From Chromatiales bacterium (GTDB lineage: Bacteria > Pseudomonadota > Gammaproteobacteria > UBA6429 > Thiohalophilaceae), in the NCBI GenBank assembly GCA_026984045.1, contig JALSSV010000082.1, positions 62,001 through 126,000 of the forward strand: a DNA stretch of 64,000 nucleotides, written 5' to 3'. The translations under genes and the position numbers were made by a program. Of the stretch, positions 37,395-45,389 are shown piece after piece; position 1 is the stretch's first letter; every line of letters begins with the position of its first letter. The notes under the pieces were generated by a model. It was not told the origin of the DNA. It searched no databases and saw only the letters and a list, made by a program, of their open reading frames with translations.

Positions 37395-37801
37395 CAGGGC
37401 CGCCAGTAGCGATAGCCGGCCAGTTGCAAGCGGATCACTTCGGGGGCGCCGGCAGGCACGAATTCCACTTCGATGGGAAACGCCGATTCATCCAGATTCC
37501 AGCCACGCATGCTGATCCGGCAGGCCCGGAATTCCACTCCGCGGTTGGCCAGCTTGGTCAGCAACTGATTCGTCTGCGGATTGTCGGCCAGCAGGGCATG
37601 GATGCCTTCCTCGTAGGCCACCACCACGAAGTGCACCTTGTCCTCGCCCAGCTCGGTGAGCACCTTGTCGATCTGCAGCATCACGCGGCGATGACCGAAG
37701 TCGTCGGCCGGGCGGGTGAGCTGGACCACGAAGGGCACCGGCTCGGCGAAGGCCGGCGGGATCAGGGGCAGCAGCAACAGCAGCAGGCAGGCGCGTTTCA
37801 T
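37394..37801 (-). CDS. Exported DsrE-family protein
   Basis: The 135-aa product has a signal peptide (MKRACLLLLLLPLIPPAFA) and a DsrE/DsrF-like fold: FGHRRVMLQIDKVL, VHFVVVAYEEGIHALL and a conserved cysteine in EFRACRISMRGWNL. DsrE-like proteins carry sulfur or act in thiol transfer. Export to the periplasm is less usual for characterised members. GAGG precedes the ATG at 37801. It follows the CcdA-like gene by seven bases and overlaps the MerR gene. Confidence 0.8.
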   Translation of the reverse strand: MKRACLLLLLLPLIPPAFAEPVPFVVQLTRPADDFGHRRVMLQIDKVLTELGEDKVHFVVVAYEEGIHALLADNPQTNQLLTKLANRGVEFRACRISMRGWNLDESAFPIEVEFVPAGAPEVIRLQLAGYRYWRP

Positions 37802-37808
37802 GGCCACC

Positions 37809-39113
37809 TCAATATTCGATGACGAAGAAGTATTCGTTGAGCAGATACAACCCGGTGAGGATCAGGGTGATCCCCGCCACCGACTCCAAGGCCTTCTGGT
37901 GCCGCGACAACATGCGCAGGGATTCCAGCCAGCCCATGCTCCAGGCGCCCAGGAGGATGGGAATGCTGCGCCCCAGGGCGAAGGCCAGCAGCAGTCCGGC
38001 GCCGAACCCCACCGAGCCGATGGCCGCGCTGGCGGTCAGGGTCACCAGCAGCGCCGGGGTGCAGAAGGGGCACACGGCCACCGAGAAGGGGATGCCCAGC
38101 AAAAAGGCGCCCCACAGGCCGCTCACCCGGCGTCCGCGCACGCCGAACCAGGGCAGGCGCAGGCGCAGCCAGCCCGGCCAGATCAGGCCCAGCAGGATCA
38201 GCAGCGGGCCGAGCACCAGCCCCCACTGCCGGCCCATCACCGACTGCACCCACTCGCCACCCAGTGCCGCCGCCACGCCCAGGCCGACATGGGTCGCCAG
38301 CATGCCGGCGACGAAGGCGCTGCCCATGGCCAGCGCCCGCTTTTCTTCCCCGGCCTTGGTGACATAGGCCAGCATCACCGGAATCGAGGCGAAGGAGACC
38401 GGATTGAAACTGAACACGAAACCGGCCAGAAAGGCCAGTCCGATGCCGGCCCAGCTCGCCTGCTGCAGGGCCGCCTTGAGGCTGGGGGGATCGATGTCGA
38501 TGGCCGGCACGAGCAGGAAAAGGGCCGTCCCCAGCAGCAGCGCCGCGGTCAGCCATGGGGCGCCGCGCGCCGCCCGGGCCAGCAGTTCCTGGCCATCGGC
38601 ATGAATGCCACGCAAAGCGGCGAACACCATGGGCAGACTGAACAGGGAGGCGAACAGCACCCCGGCCAGGGCCGCGAAGGCCAGCGAATCCACCGTGATG
38701 GCCAGGCCCGTGACCACCACCACCAGCGGCAAGGTGCAGGCCGGCAGGGTCAGCCCCAGACGCACCCCCTCGGGCAGCCGCCCGCCACCGGGGATCAGGC
38801 GATGGAATTCCAGGTGCGGAATGGGCAGATAGACGAAGCGCGAGATCACGTAGATCACGGCCATGGCCGTGAGGATCAGGCTGGGCAGCCAGGGCCCCCA
38901 GGCGGGTGGCGTGGTGAGCGCGGTGATCAGCACCAGCAGGCCCGAAAGCAGCAGACTGCGGATGACCCACACCACCAGCAGGCCCTGGCAGCAGGTTCGG
39001 CGAGCCGCACGATGGGCACGCACCGCATACAGGGTATTGGTGGCGATGGTGCAGGGCTCGAAGAAGGCCAGCAGGCCCAGCAGCACCGCCATCGCCAGCA
39101 GCAGGGGAATCAT
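37809..39113 (-). CDS. Duplicated CcdA/DsbD-like membrane thiol transporter
   Basis: The 434-aa membrane protein consists of two CcdA-like halves. The first half has FFEPC (C21) and LPACTLP. The second has FNPVSFASIPVM, where the first motif has lost its cysteine, and VCPFCTP. CcdA/DsbD proteins move reducing electrons across the inner membrane. An upstream thioredoxin overlaps its start by four bases (ATGA), suggesting the pair feeds electrons outward. An Arg-Cys-Cys in the first loop (RRTCCQG) is an extra thiol site. Confidence 0.85.
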   Translation of the reverse strand: MIPLLLAMAVLLGLLAFFEPCTIATNTLYAVRAHRAARRTCCQGLLVVWVIRSLLLSGLLVLITALTTPPAWGPWLPSLILTAMAVIYVISRFVYLPIPHLEFHRLIPGGGRLPEGVRLGLTLPACTLPLVVVVTGLAITVDSLAFAALAGVLFASLFSLPMVFAALRGIHADGQELLARAARGAPWLTAALLLGTALFLLVPAIDIDPPSLKAALQQASWAGIGLAFLAGFVFSFNPVSFASIPVMLAYVTKAGEEKRALAMGSAFVAGMLATHVGLGVAAALGGEWVQSVMGRQWGLVLGPLLILLGLIWPGWLRLRLPWFGVRGRRVSGLWGAFLLGIPFSVAVCPFCTPALLVTLTASAAIGSVGFGAGLLLAFALGRSIPILLGAWSMGWLESLRMLSRHQKALESVAGITLILTGLYLLNEYFFVIEY

Positions 39114-39379
39114 GCGCCGGCCTCCAGCCGCGCGCGCAGCGCCTGCTCCAGCTTGCGCCGGCTCGGCAGGCCGGTGAAGACCAGTTCGCCGTCGATGGCG
39201 ATGGCCGGGGTGGACATGACCCCCAGGGCCACGGCGTGATCCATTTCGTCGAGGATGTTGACCTCGCGCCACTGCACGCGTTCGCCGCCGAGTTCCTCGG
39301 CCAGGCGGCGCAAGACCGCCTTGGCATGGCCGCACTTGCTGCAGCCGGGAGAGGCGAAAACTTCCACCTGAATGGGCAT
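39110..39379 (-). CDS. Thioredoxin-fold protein (CSKC)
   Basis: The 89-aa protein is a compact cytosolic thioredoxin or glutaredoxin-like protein with FASPGCSKCGH near residue 13 and the cis-Pro motif MSTPAIAIDGELV. There is no signal peptide. It heads an operon with the double CcdA, DsrE and a MerR gene, behind a MerR-type promoter at 39420-39450. It probably supplies electrons to the CcdA protein. Confidence 0.88.
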   Translation of the reverse strand: MPIQVEVFASPGCSKCGHAKAVLRRLAEELGGERVQWREVNILDEMDHAVALGVMSTPAIAIDGELVFTGLPSRRKLEQALRARLEAGA

Positions 39380-39419
39380 GTCGTTCTCCTGTGGGCCTGC
39401 TCGAGAGGCGATCGTTTCC

Positions 39420-39450
39420 AGCTTATCACCTGGAGTTGGCTCCAGGTCAA
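39420..39450 (-). promoter_or_regulatory. MerR-type promoter with perfect dyad
   Basis: On the minus strand TTGACC (39445-39450) and TAAGCT (39420-39425) are 19 bases apart. Between and over them lies ACCTGGAG-TTGG-CTCCAGGT (39428-39447), a perfect eight-base inverted repeat. The spacing and dyad are classic for a MerR-activated promoter. A near-identical site lies at 41122-41152. Confidence 0.85.
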
Positions 39451-39489
39451 GCGTCCGTTGCCGGCCGGGGGGAACCGCTTGGCCCGGAC

Positions 39490-39897
39490 TCAGTGACCAA
39501 GCCACTTCAGCAGCGGCAGGGCCAGATAGGCGGCGAAGAAGCCGACGCTCCAGATCCCGATCGACACCCAGTAGATCCGCCGATTCCAGCGCATGGCCCG
39601 GTCGCAGGCCTGCCCCAGTTCCGCATCGGCGGGACAGGCCCGGCCGGGACGGTAGAGAGCCCAGCCAGCCAGGATCAGCATCAGCGCGGAAAAGACGAAG
39701 ATCCACACCTTGTGCTGACTGAGCGTGATCAGAAAGGGGAAGCTGCTGGTCATCGCGGCCACCGTGGCGCCCAGCCCGAGGGTCACCAGGGTGATGGGCA
39801 GGGCGCAGCACAGCAGCGTGCCGGTGGTGGTGAACAGGGCCAGCCAGGTGAGGCCCTGCTGTCGCCGCGGAGACGGCGGGTTTTCCAGGGTAGTCAT
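39490..39897 (-). CDS. MerT-like membrane transport protein
   Basis: The 135-aa inner-membrane protein has about four hydrophobic segments. A vicinal cysteine pair in the first (GTLLCCALPITLV) and a second pair in the loop (RACPADAELGQAC) match the MerT mercury-uptake pattern. It overlaps the MerP-like gene by four bases (ATGA). It is diverged from the MerT at 45874. The ion may be mercury or another thiophilic metal. Confidence 0.85.
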   Translation of the reverse strand: MTTLENPPSPRRQQGLTWLALFTTTGTLLCCALPITLVTLGLGATVAAMTSSFPFLITLSQHKVWIFVFSALMLILAGWALYRPGRACPADAELGQACDRAMRWNRRIYWVSIGIWSVGFFAAYLALPLLKWLGH

Positions 39898-40190
39898 GGC
39901 TTGGCCTGCTGCGTCATGCTGCGAAAGGTGAAGCCGGCGTCCTTGAACAGCTTCTGCATCTGGGCGTCGGTCAGTTCGGTGCCTTCCTTCACGTCCACCG
40001 TGACCAGCCCCTTGTCCAGATCCACCTTCACCTTCTGCACGCCGTCGATGGCCTTGAGCTTCTTCTCCACGCCATAGGCGCAATAGGGGCAGGCCAGGCC
40101 ATCGACCCGCATGACGTATTCGGTGCCGGCCGCCAGGGCCACCTGGCTGAGCCACAGCAGCAACAGGCCCATTGCGATTCGCTTGTTCAT
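39894..40190 (-). CDS. MerP-like periplasmic metal-binding protein
   Basis: The 98-aa product has a signal peptide (IAMGLLLLWLSQVALAA) and one HMA domain with CPYC in VDGLACPYCAYGVEKKL. MerP hands Hg(II) to MerT. The Tyr between the cysteines differs from typical MerP (CxAC). It lies 25 bases after the outer-membrane protein gene and overlaps the MerT-like gene. Confidence 0.88.
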   Translation of the reverse strand: MNKRIAMGLLLLWLSQVALAAGTEYVMRVDGLACPYCAYGVEKKLKAIDGVQKVKVDLDKGLVTVDVKEGTELTDAQMQKLFKDAGFTFRSMTQQAKP

Positions 40191-40215
40191 GATTCACTCC
40201 TCGTGCCTTGGGGCA

Positions 40216-41040
40216 TCACAGATGCCATTCGAGAATCAGCCGGGCCCGGTAGTCCGCGTCCGGCTGGTTGCCATTGAGATCGGAAAGGACGGGGATCTGC
40301 ACCCCGGCCTTGATGGCGAAATTGCGCAGGGTCCAGAAAATGCCGGGGGAGACGAACCACTGCATGCCGCCGGTATCGGCCAGATCCTGTCCGTTCAGGC
40401 GCGCCTTCTGCTGGATCTCGCCATTGAGTTCCAGCAGCCAGACCGTATCCGGCTCGAGATAGCCCCGCGGCGTGGGTCGGATGCCACCGACCAGATCCAC
40501 ACGCAGCATGTCGCCCCGATCCACGCCGGCCGGATTGGTGCCGTTGTAGCGGTAGCGCACGCTGGCCCAGCGGTACCACTTGCGGGACTCATAGCCCCAG
40601 GTCAGCCCGGCGATGCCATCGGTCACGCCCTTGCCCAGGGGCGGCGTGGTGGTGGAATCGGCGCTCTCGGTGACGACCTTCAGAAGCACCGCGGCCGATT
40701 CCTGGAGACCCAGGGAGTCGCGCCGCCAGAACCGGTACTTGGTGAACAGGGCGACGTCTCCGGCCCCGCTGCTGCGGTTGCCGTCATCCGCCTTGCGCAC
40801 CCAGGGCAGATCCACGCCCACGGCCCAGTCGCCGGTCAGGCCATAGGTCAGTTCCAGGGCCAGTTCCTGCTCCTTCTCGGGGCCGGCCTTCTCGGCCGCG
40901 GACTCGATGGCCACTTCCACACCGCCCTGGTAGAGCACATGGGGCCCGATGCCGAAAACGGGATCGTGGGCCAGGGCCGGCTGGGCCAGGAGGCCGCTCG
41001 CGAGCGCGACGATCCAGCGTAATCTTCGTGAATTGATCAT
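40216..41040 (-). CDS. Outer-membrane beta-barrel protein
   Basis: The 274-aa product has a signal peptide (RWIVALASGLLAQPALA) and alternating amphipathic strands (VEVAIESAAE, LALELTYGLTGDWAVGVDL), with a C-terminal LEWHL. It looks like the transporter or phenol-MetA-like barrel family. It is the first gene of an operon with MerP-like and MerT-like proteins and is driven from the MerR-type promoter at 41122-41152. An outer-membrane protein in a mer-type operon is uncommon. Confidence 0.75.
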   Translation of the reverse strand: MINSRRLRWIVALASGLLAQPALAHDPVFGIGPHVLYQGGVEVAIESAAEKAGPEKEQELALELTYGLTGDWAVGVDLPWVRKADDGNRSSGAGDVALFTKYRFWRRDSLGLQESAAVLLKVVTESADSTTTPPLGKGVTDGIAGLTWGYESRKWYRWASVRYRYNGTNPAGVDRGDMLRVDLVGGIRPTPRGYLEPDTVWLLELNGEIQQKARLNGQDLADTGGMQWFVSPGIFWTLRNFAIKAGVQIPVLSDLNGNQPDADYRARLILEWHL

Positions 41041-41121
41041 GCCTGTCTGCCTCGTCTTGTCTGCGGGGAATGGGATTCGGTCAATTCCGGAGCCCCGGCA
41101 GAAATGACCTGCCATGGAGAC

Positions 41122-41152
41122 AGCCTAAATGCTGGAGTCGACTCCAGGTCAA
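41122..41152 (-). promoter_or_regulatory. MerR-type promoter and operator (divergent region)
   Basis: On the minus strand TTGACC (41147-41152) and TAGGCT (41122-41127) are 19 bases apart, with the dyad CTGGAG-TCGA-CTCCAG (41132-41147) between. It matches the half-sites at 39428-39447. It lies between the outer-membrane protein gene and the divergent MerR gene, which is the likely ligand. Confidence 0.85.
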
Positions 41153-41219
41153 GCCCCGGTTGCCGGTTTTTTTCGATTCTGTCAGCCTGTGGATCGAGGC
41201 AGACCATCCCGGAGGCGTC

Positions 41220-41618
41220 ATGCACGGCAGCCTGACCATCGGGGCCCTGGCCCGGGCCGCGGGCGTGAACGTGGAAACCATCCGTTATTACCAGCGGGTG
41301 GGCCTGATCACGGAACCGCCCCGTCCCGCCACGGGCTACCGCACCTATCCACCCGACACCATCGATCGCATCCGCTTCATCAAGCGGGCCCAGAAACTGG
41401 GCTTCCGCCTGCGGGAAATCCGCGAACTGCTCGAACTGGGGGAAGCCAGTTGCCATGACGTGCAGCAACGGGCACAACAGAAACGGGAACAAATCGATCG
41501 CCAGATTGCCGATCTGCAAGCCTTGCGGGAGACCCTGGACAGGCTTATCCAGACCTGTAACGAACGGGGTGAGTCCCGCTCCTGTCCCATCGTGGAGAGC
41601 TTGCAGCGAAAAGACTGA
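41220..41618 (+). CDS. MerR-family regulator, Hg/Pb type
   Basis: The 132-aa regulator has the MerR helix-turn-helix (LTIGALARAAGVNVETIRYY) and cysteines C78, C113 and C122. Their spacing (35 and 9) equals that of Tn21 MerR C82/C117/C126 and also of PbrR. The ending SCPIVESLQ is typical. It is divergent from the outer-membrane/MerP/MerT operon and faces the CTGGAG dyad. It probably controls that promoter and its twin at 39420. Confidence 0.92.
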   Translation: MHGSLTIGALARAAGVNVETIRYYQRVGLITEPPRPATGYRTYPPDTIDRIRFIKRAQKLGFRLREIRELLELGEASCHDVQQRAQQKREQIDRQIADLQALRETLDRLIQTCNERGESRSCPIVESLQRKD

Positions 41619-41696
41619 TGCCAGCCCTTGAAACCTCGCCTGCCGCCATTACTTCTGAACTACGACCATCTTTCCAACCTGAAGGAGAACAACAAC

Positions 41697-42056
41697 ATGT
41701 CCATCGAAGTCAACGGCAAGGTCATCGAAACCGACGAAGAAGGCTATCTGCTCAATCCCGAGGATTGGGACGAAGACGTCGCCAGGGCCATTGCCGAGAA
41801 GGAAGGCATCGAACTGACCGAAGTCCACTGGGGACTCATCCGTTATTTCCGCGACTATTACGAGGAACACGTGGGCAAACACCCGAGCATGGCGATCCTG
41901 CTGCGCACCCTCGGCAAGGTGCACGGCGACAGCTACGAGGACGAAAAGGCCTACGAGAAATTCCTCTACTCCCTGTTCCCGAAGAACCCGGTTGCCGAGA
42001 TCTGCAAGCTGGCGGGGATTCCGAAGGCAGCCGTGCTGGCCGAAGAAGAAAACTGA
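41697..42056 (+). CDS. DsrC/TusE-family protein lacking the terminal cysteine
   Basis: The 119-aa protein matches DsrC/TusE (GYLLNPEDWDEDVARAIA, HWGLIRYFRDYYEE, MAILLRTLG, LYSLFPKNP). In DsrC two cysteines, CysB and the penultimate CysA, sit eleven residues apart; TusE keeps CysA. Here only the CysB-equivalent C103 is present, position 114 is Leu and the tail ends AEEEN. It cannot work as a standard sulfur carrier through CysA. A regulatory role, as proposed for cysteine-poor relatives, is possible. AAGGAGAA precedes the ATG at 41697. Confidence 0.9.
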   Translation: MSIEVNGKVIETDEEGYLLNPEDWDEDVARAIAEKEGIELTEVHWGLIRYFRDYYEEHVGKHPSMAILLRTLGKVHGDSYEDEKAYEKFLYSLFPKNPVAEICKLAGIPKAAVLAEEEN

Positions 42057-42083
42057 CCCGCCGCAACGCCTTTGCCCTCCACT

Positions 42084-42109
42084 GTAGGCGCGGCTTGCGC
42101 CGCGCCTAC
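42084..42109. terminator. Perfect hairpin between convergent genes
   Basis: GTAGGCGCGGC (42084-42094) and GCCGCGCCTAC (42099-42109) form an 11-bp stem with a four-base TTGC loop. It serves as a bidirectional terminator or REP element. The MtfA stop codon (42106-42108 on the minus strand) lies inside the right arm. Confidence 0.7.
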
Positions 42110-42906
42110 CGGCCGTGCAATTCCGACCGCGCCAGCGGATCCTGGCGGTAATAGCGCCGCAACTGGTCGTACACCTCGGGACAGGCCCGCTTCAGCGCCC
42201 GGGGCGTTTCGAAGAAGGCCTCTGTCGCCACCGCAAAGAACTCTGCCGGATTCTCTGCCGCATAGGGATCGAGCACGGTCTTGTGATGGTGCCGCAGGCG
42301 CGTCTGCAGGCGTTCGAAAGCCGCGCTGAAGGCCGCCGTCCAGGCACGGCGATCCATGCCCGCATGCAGAGGCGGCATGCCGTTGGCCACCCCGTTGTTC
42401 ATGTCCAGCTTGTGGGCGAACTCGTGGAGGATCACGTTGTGGCCGGTGCCGCTGCCCTGGACGTCCGGGCGCGCATCGGCCCAGCCGAGGATCAGCGGCC
42501 CCTCACCCCAGGCCTCGCCAGTCAGCGCCCGGGGTTCCACGTGCACCACGCCGCTCTCGTCCACCACCTCATGGGCCACCATGAAACTGCCGGGATAGAC
42601 GATGATCTCGTGGACACCGTCATAGTCGGAAAGATCCAGGTTCAGAATCAGCAGACAGGCCTGGGCAGCGATCACCCCCCGCATGACCTCATTCACCTGC
42701 AGACCGTCCGCACCCACGATGGTCTTTGTCCGCAGGAACAGGCTGGCCAGTTCGTGCAGGCGCGTCCGCTCCCGCACGTTGAGTCCATAGCGGGTCAGCG
42801 CCTGGCGTTCGACCCGCCTCCACCGGGCCGCGGGGATGCGAAAGCGCCGCAGGCGGCGTGCCCTGCGCCGGCGTTGCCAGCGGTGCCACAGCCCCGGCAT
42901 CGTCAT
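42106..42906 (-). CDS. mtfA: MtfA-type zinc peptidase
   Basis: The 266-aa protein belongs to the M90 peptidase family (Mlc titration factor A). The zinc site HEFAH appears in NVILHEFAHKLDM, with a downstream ENPAEFFAVATEAFF segment providing the third ligand. In E. coli MtfA binds Mlc. The start at 42906 overlaps the CDF stop by four bases (ATGA). The N-terminus is Arg-rich (HRWQRRRRARRLRR). Confidence 0.88.
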   Translation of the reverse strand: MTMPGLWHRWQRRRRARRLRRFRIPAARWRRVERQALTRYGLNVRERTRLHELASLFLRTKTIVGADGLQVNEVMRGVIAAQACLLILNLDLSDYDGVHEIIVYPGSFMVAHEVVDESGVVHVEPRALTGEAWGEGPLILGWADARPDVQGSGTGHNVILHEFAHKLDMNNGVANGMPPLHAGMDRRAWTAAFSAAFERLQTRLRHHHKTVLDPYAAENPAEFFAVATEAFFETPRALKRACPEVYDQLRRYYRQDPLARSELHGR

Positions 42907-43805
42907 ACCGGATCCTGATGAATGATCACCTCGGCCCCTGGCAGCAGTTGGCGGATGGCCGCATCCACCTCGTCGGCGATGGCATGGGCTTCGCGCAGGG
43001 GCAGATCCCCGTCCAGCTCCAGGTGCAACTGCACGAAGGGCACCGGCCCGGCCTGCCGGGTGCGCAGCGCATGCACGCCACGCACCGCGGCAGGCCGGCG
43101 GGCGGCTTCGAGAATGCGCTTCTGCACGGCTTCCGGCAATTCCCGATCCATGAGCTGCTCCAGGGCGGCGCGGGTGATGCGTCCGGCGCTGACGAAGATG
43201 TAGCCGGCCACCAGCAGGGCGAACAGCGGATCGGCGATCTGCACGCCCCGACCGGCGAGCACGAGCGCAGCGATTACGCCCAGGTTGGCCAGCAGATCGC
43301 TGGCATAGTGCAGGGCATCGGCGCGGATGGCGCTGGAGCCGGTAAGCCGGATGACCCGCCGCTGCAGCCACAGCAGGAGCAGCGTGGCGAACATGGCGAA
43401 CAGCATCACGCCGATGCCCACCGCCGTGGCCTCGAGCCTCTGCGGTTGCCGCAGCCGTTCCAGCGCATGCAGCACCAGAAACACCGCCGAGCCGGCGATG
43501 AAGGCGGCCTGCGCCAGGCCCGCCAGCGGCTCGGCCTTGCCGTGGCCGAAACGGTGCTCGGCATCGGCCGGCTGCAAGGACCAGCGCACCGCCAGCAGGT
43601 TCACCAGCGAGGCCAGTGCATCCATCAGGGAATCGATCAGCGAGGCGAGAATGCTCAGGGCGCCGGTCAGCAGCCAGGCGACGAGCTTGACGAGAATCAG
43701 CAGCACGGCGGTGGCCACCGAGGCCCGGGTGGCCCGCTGCAGCCAGCGGGCCCGTTCGGCCGGGGCCAGCGGCGCCGCGTTCGCCGTGACGTGCGAGTGC
43801 TCCAT
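42903..43805 (-). CDS. Cation diffusion facilitator, FieF-like
   Basis: The 300-aa exporter matches the FieF (YiiP) subgroup: DSLMDALAS in helix 2, the RFGHGKAEPLAGLAQ loop, HYASDLLAN in helix 5 and a full C-terminal cytoplasmic domain with His ligands (QLHLELDGDLPLREAHAIAD). Zn(II) or Fe(II) exchange for protons is expected. An in-frame GTG at 43808 is also possible. No strong ribosome binding site is visible. Confidence 0.92.
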   Translation of the reverse strand: MEHSHVTANAAPLAPAERARWLQRATRASVATAVLLILVKLVAWLLTGALSILASLIDSLMDALASLVNLLAVRWSLQPADAEHRFGHGKAEPLAGLAQAAFIAGSAVFLVLHALERLRQPQRLEATAVGIGVMLFAMFATLLLLWLQRRVIRLTGSSAIRADALHYASDLLANLGVIAALVLAGRGVQIADPLFALLVAGYIFVSAGRITRAALEQLMDRELPEAVQKRILEAARRPAAVRGVHALRTRQAGPVPFVQLHLELDGDLPLREAHAIADEVDAAIRQLLPGAEVIIHQDPV

Positions 43806-43817
43806 CACGGCAATGTA

Positions 43818-44930
43818 TCACAGCCCCGGACAGCACTCCGCCTGAGGCGGGATCCCCGGACGGGCCTCGTACCAGCCCCGGGTTCGATTCACCAGGCGCA
43901 CCACCCACAGCATCACCGGCACCTCGATGAGCACGCCCACCACGGTGGCCAGCGCGGCGCCCGATTCGAAACCGTAGAGGGAAATTGCCGTGGCCACCGC
44001 CAGCTCGAAGAAGTTGCTGGCGCCGATGAGCGCCGAAGGGCCGGCCACGCAATGCGGCGATCGCACCCAGCGGTTGAGACCATAGGCCAGGCCCGCATTG
44101 AACAGCACCTGGATCAGGATCGGGATGGCCAGCAGCAGGATCACCAGCGGCTGGCGCAGAATGGCCTGTCCCTGGAAACCGAACAGCAACACCAGGGTCA
44201 TCAGCAGGGCGGCAAGGGAGATCGGATGCAATCTCTTCAGGACCCGGTTCAGGCGGGCGACGCCATGGGTCTGCCGCAGCAGATGGCGCCGGAAGAGCGT
44301 GGCCAGCAGCAACGGCACCACGATGTACAACAGCACCGAAAGCAGCAGCGTGTCCCAAGGCACCGTGATGTCGGACAGGCCCAGCAGCAGGCCCACGATG
44401 GGAGCGAAGGCGAACACCATGATGACATCGTTGAGCGCCACTTGGCTGAGGGTGAAATGGGGCTCGCCGCGAGTCAGATGACTCCAGACGAAGACCATGG
44501 CCGTGCAGGGCGCGGCGGCCAGCAGAATCAGGCCGGCCACGTAGGAATCGATCTGATCCGCCGGCAACCAGGGGCGAAACAGGCCTTCGATGAACAGCCA
44601 GGCGAGCAGGGCCATGGAAAAGGGCTTCACGCCCCAGTTGACGAACAGGGTCACGCCCACCCCGCGCCAGTGCTGGCGCACGCCGCCGAGCGCCCGCATA
44701 TCGATCTTCAGCAGCATGGGGATGATCATCAGCCACACCAGCAACGCCACCGGCAGGTTGATGCGCGCCACCTCGAGGCGGCCCACCGCCTGGAAGAAAC
44801 CGGGAAAGATCCGTCCCAGACCGATGCCCGCCACGATGCACAGGAACACCCACAGGCTCAGCCAGCGCTCGAAGAACCCCATGTCGCCGCCGGCGGCCTT
44901 CCTGGCCGTGGTTTCACATTGCACGCTCAT
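43818..44930 (-). CDS. arsB: Arsenite efflux transporter, ACR3 family
   Basis: The 370-aa permease has about ten membrane helices and the ACR3 signature cysteine in AAAPCTAMVFVW, plus GASNFFELAVATAI with the conserved glutamate. It exports As(III) (and possibly Sb(III)). It ends in CCPGL. It overlaps arsC by four bases. The name Acr3 is more precise than ArsB, which is an unrelated family. Confidence 0.94.
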   Translation of the reverse strand: MSVQCETTARKAAGGDMGFFERWLSLWVFLCIVAGIGLGRIFPGFFQAVGRLEVARINLPVALLVWLMIIPMLLKIDMRALGGVRQHWRGVGVTLFVNWGVKPFSMALLAWLFIEGLFRPWLPADQIDSYVAGLILLAAAPCTAMVFVWSHLTRGEPHFTLSQVALNDVIMVFAFAPIVGLLLGLSDITVPWDTLLLSVLLYIVVPLLLATLFRRHLLRQTHGVARLNRVLKRLHPISLAALLMTLVLLFGFQGQAILRQPLVILLLAIPILIQVLFNAGLAYGLNRWVRSPHCVAGPSALIGASNFFELAVATAISLYGFESGAALATVVGVLIEVPVMLWVVRLVNRTRGWYEARPGIPPQAECCPGL

Positions 44931-45352
44931 CCCTTGTTCTCCGTGTTCTGTGACGACAGCAGTTCCTCCACGCGCTGCCGGATCGCGTCGCGGCTGGCCC
45001 GGAACACCTTCATCACCGCCTCTTCGCTGCCCGTGGCGCGAGCCGGATCCTCCAGCGGCCAGTGTTCCTTGCGGGTGCCCGGCGGCAGGGCCGGACAATG
45101 CTCGTCGGCATGGCCGCAGACCGTCACCACCAGATCGGCCCATTCCAGCATCTCATCGGTCAGCCGGGTCGACGCCTGATCCGAGATGTCCACCCCGGCC
45201 TCGGCCATCACCGCGATGGCCCGGGGATTCTTGCCATGGGCCTCGATCCCGGCCGAGCGGACCTGCAAATCCGCCCCGCCCAGCGTCCGTGCCCAGCCCT
45301 CGGCCATCTGCGAGCGGCAGGAATTGCCGGTGCAAAGAAACAGCAGATTCAT
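44927..45352 (-). CDS. arsC: Arsenate reductase, thioredoxin-coupled
   Basis: The 141-aa enzyme is of the low-molecular-weight phosphatase type. The P-loop reads CTGNSCRS near residues 7-14, and the second and third catalytic cysteines lie in VCGHADEHC. It reduces arsenate to arsenite using thioredoxin. It is translationally coupled to the arsenite exporter downstream and follows arsR by 37 bases. Confidence 0.94.
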   Translation of the reverse strand: MNLLFLCTGNSCRSQMAEGWARTLGGADLQVRSAGIEAHGKNPRAIAVMAEAGVDISDQASTRLTDEMLEWADLVVTVCGHADEHCPALPPGTRKEHWPLEDPARATGSEEAVMKVFRASRDAIRQRVEELLSSQNTENKG

Positions 45353-45389
45353 CGTTTCATCCTCATTGGTTGCTCTGCCTGAATACGCT

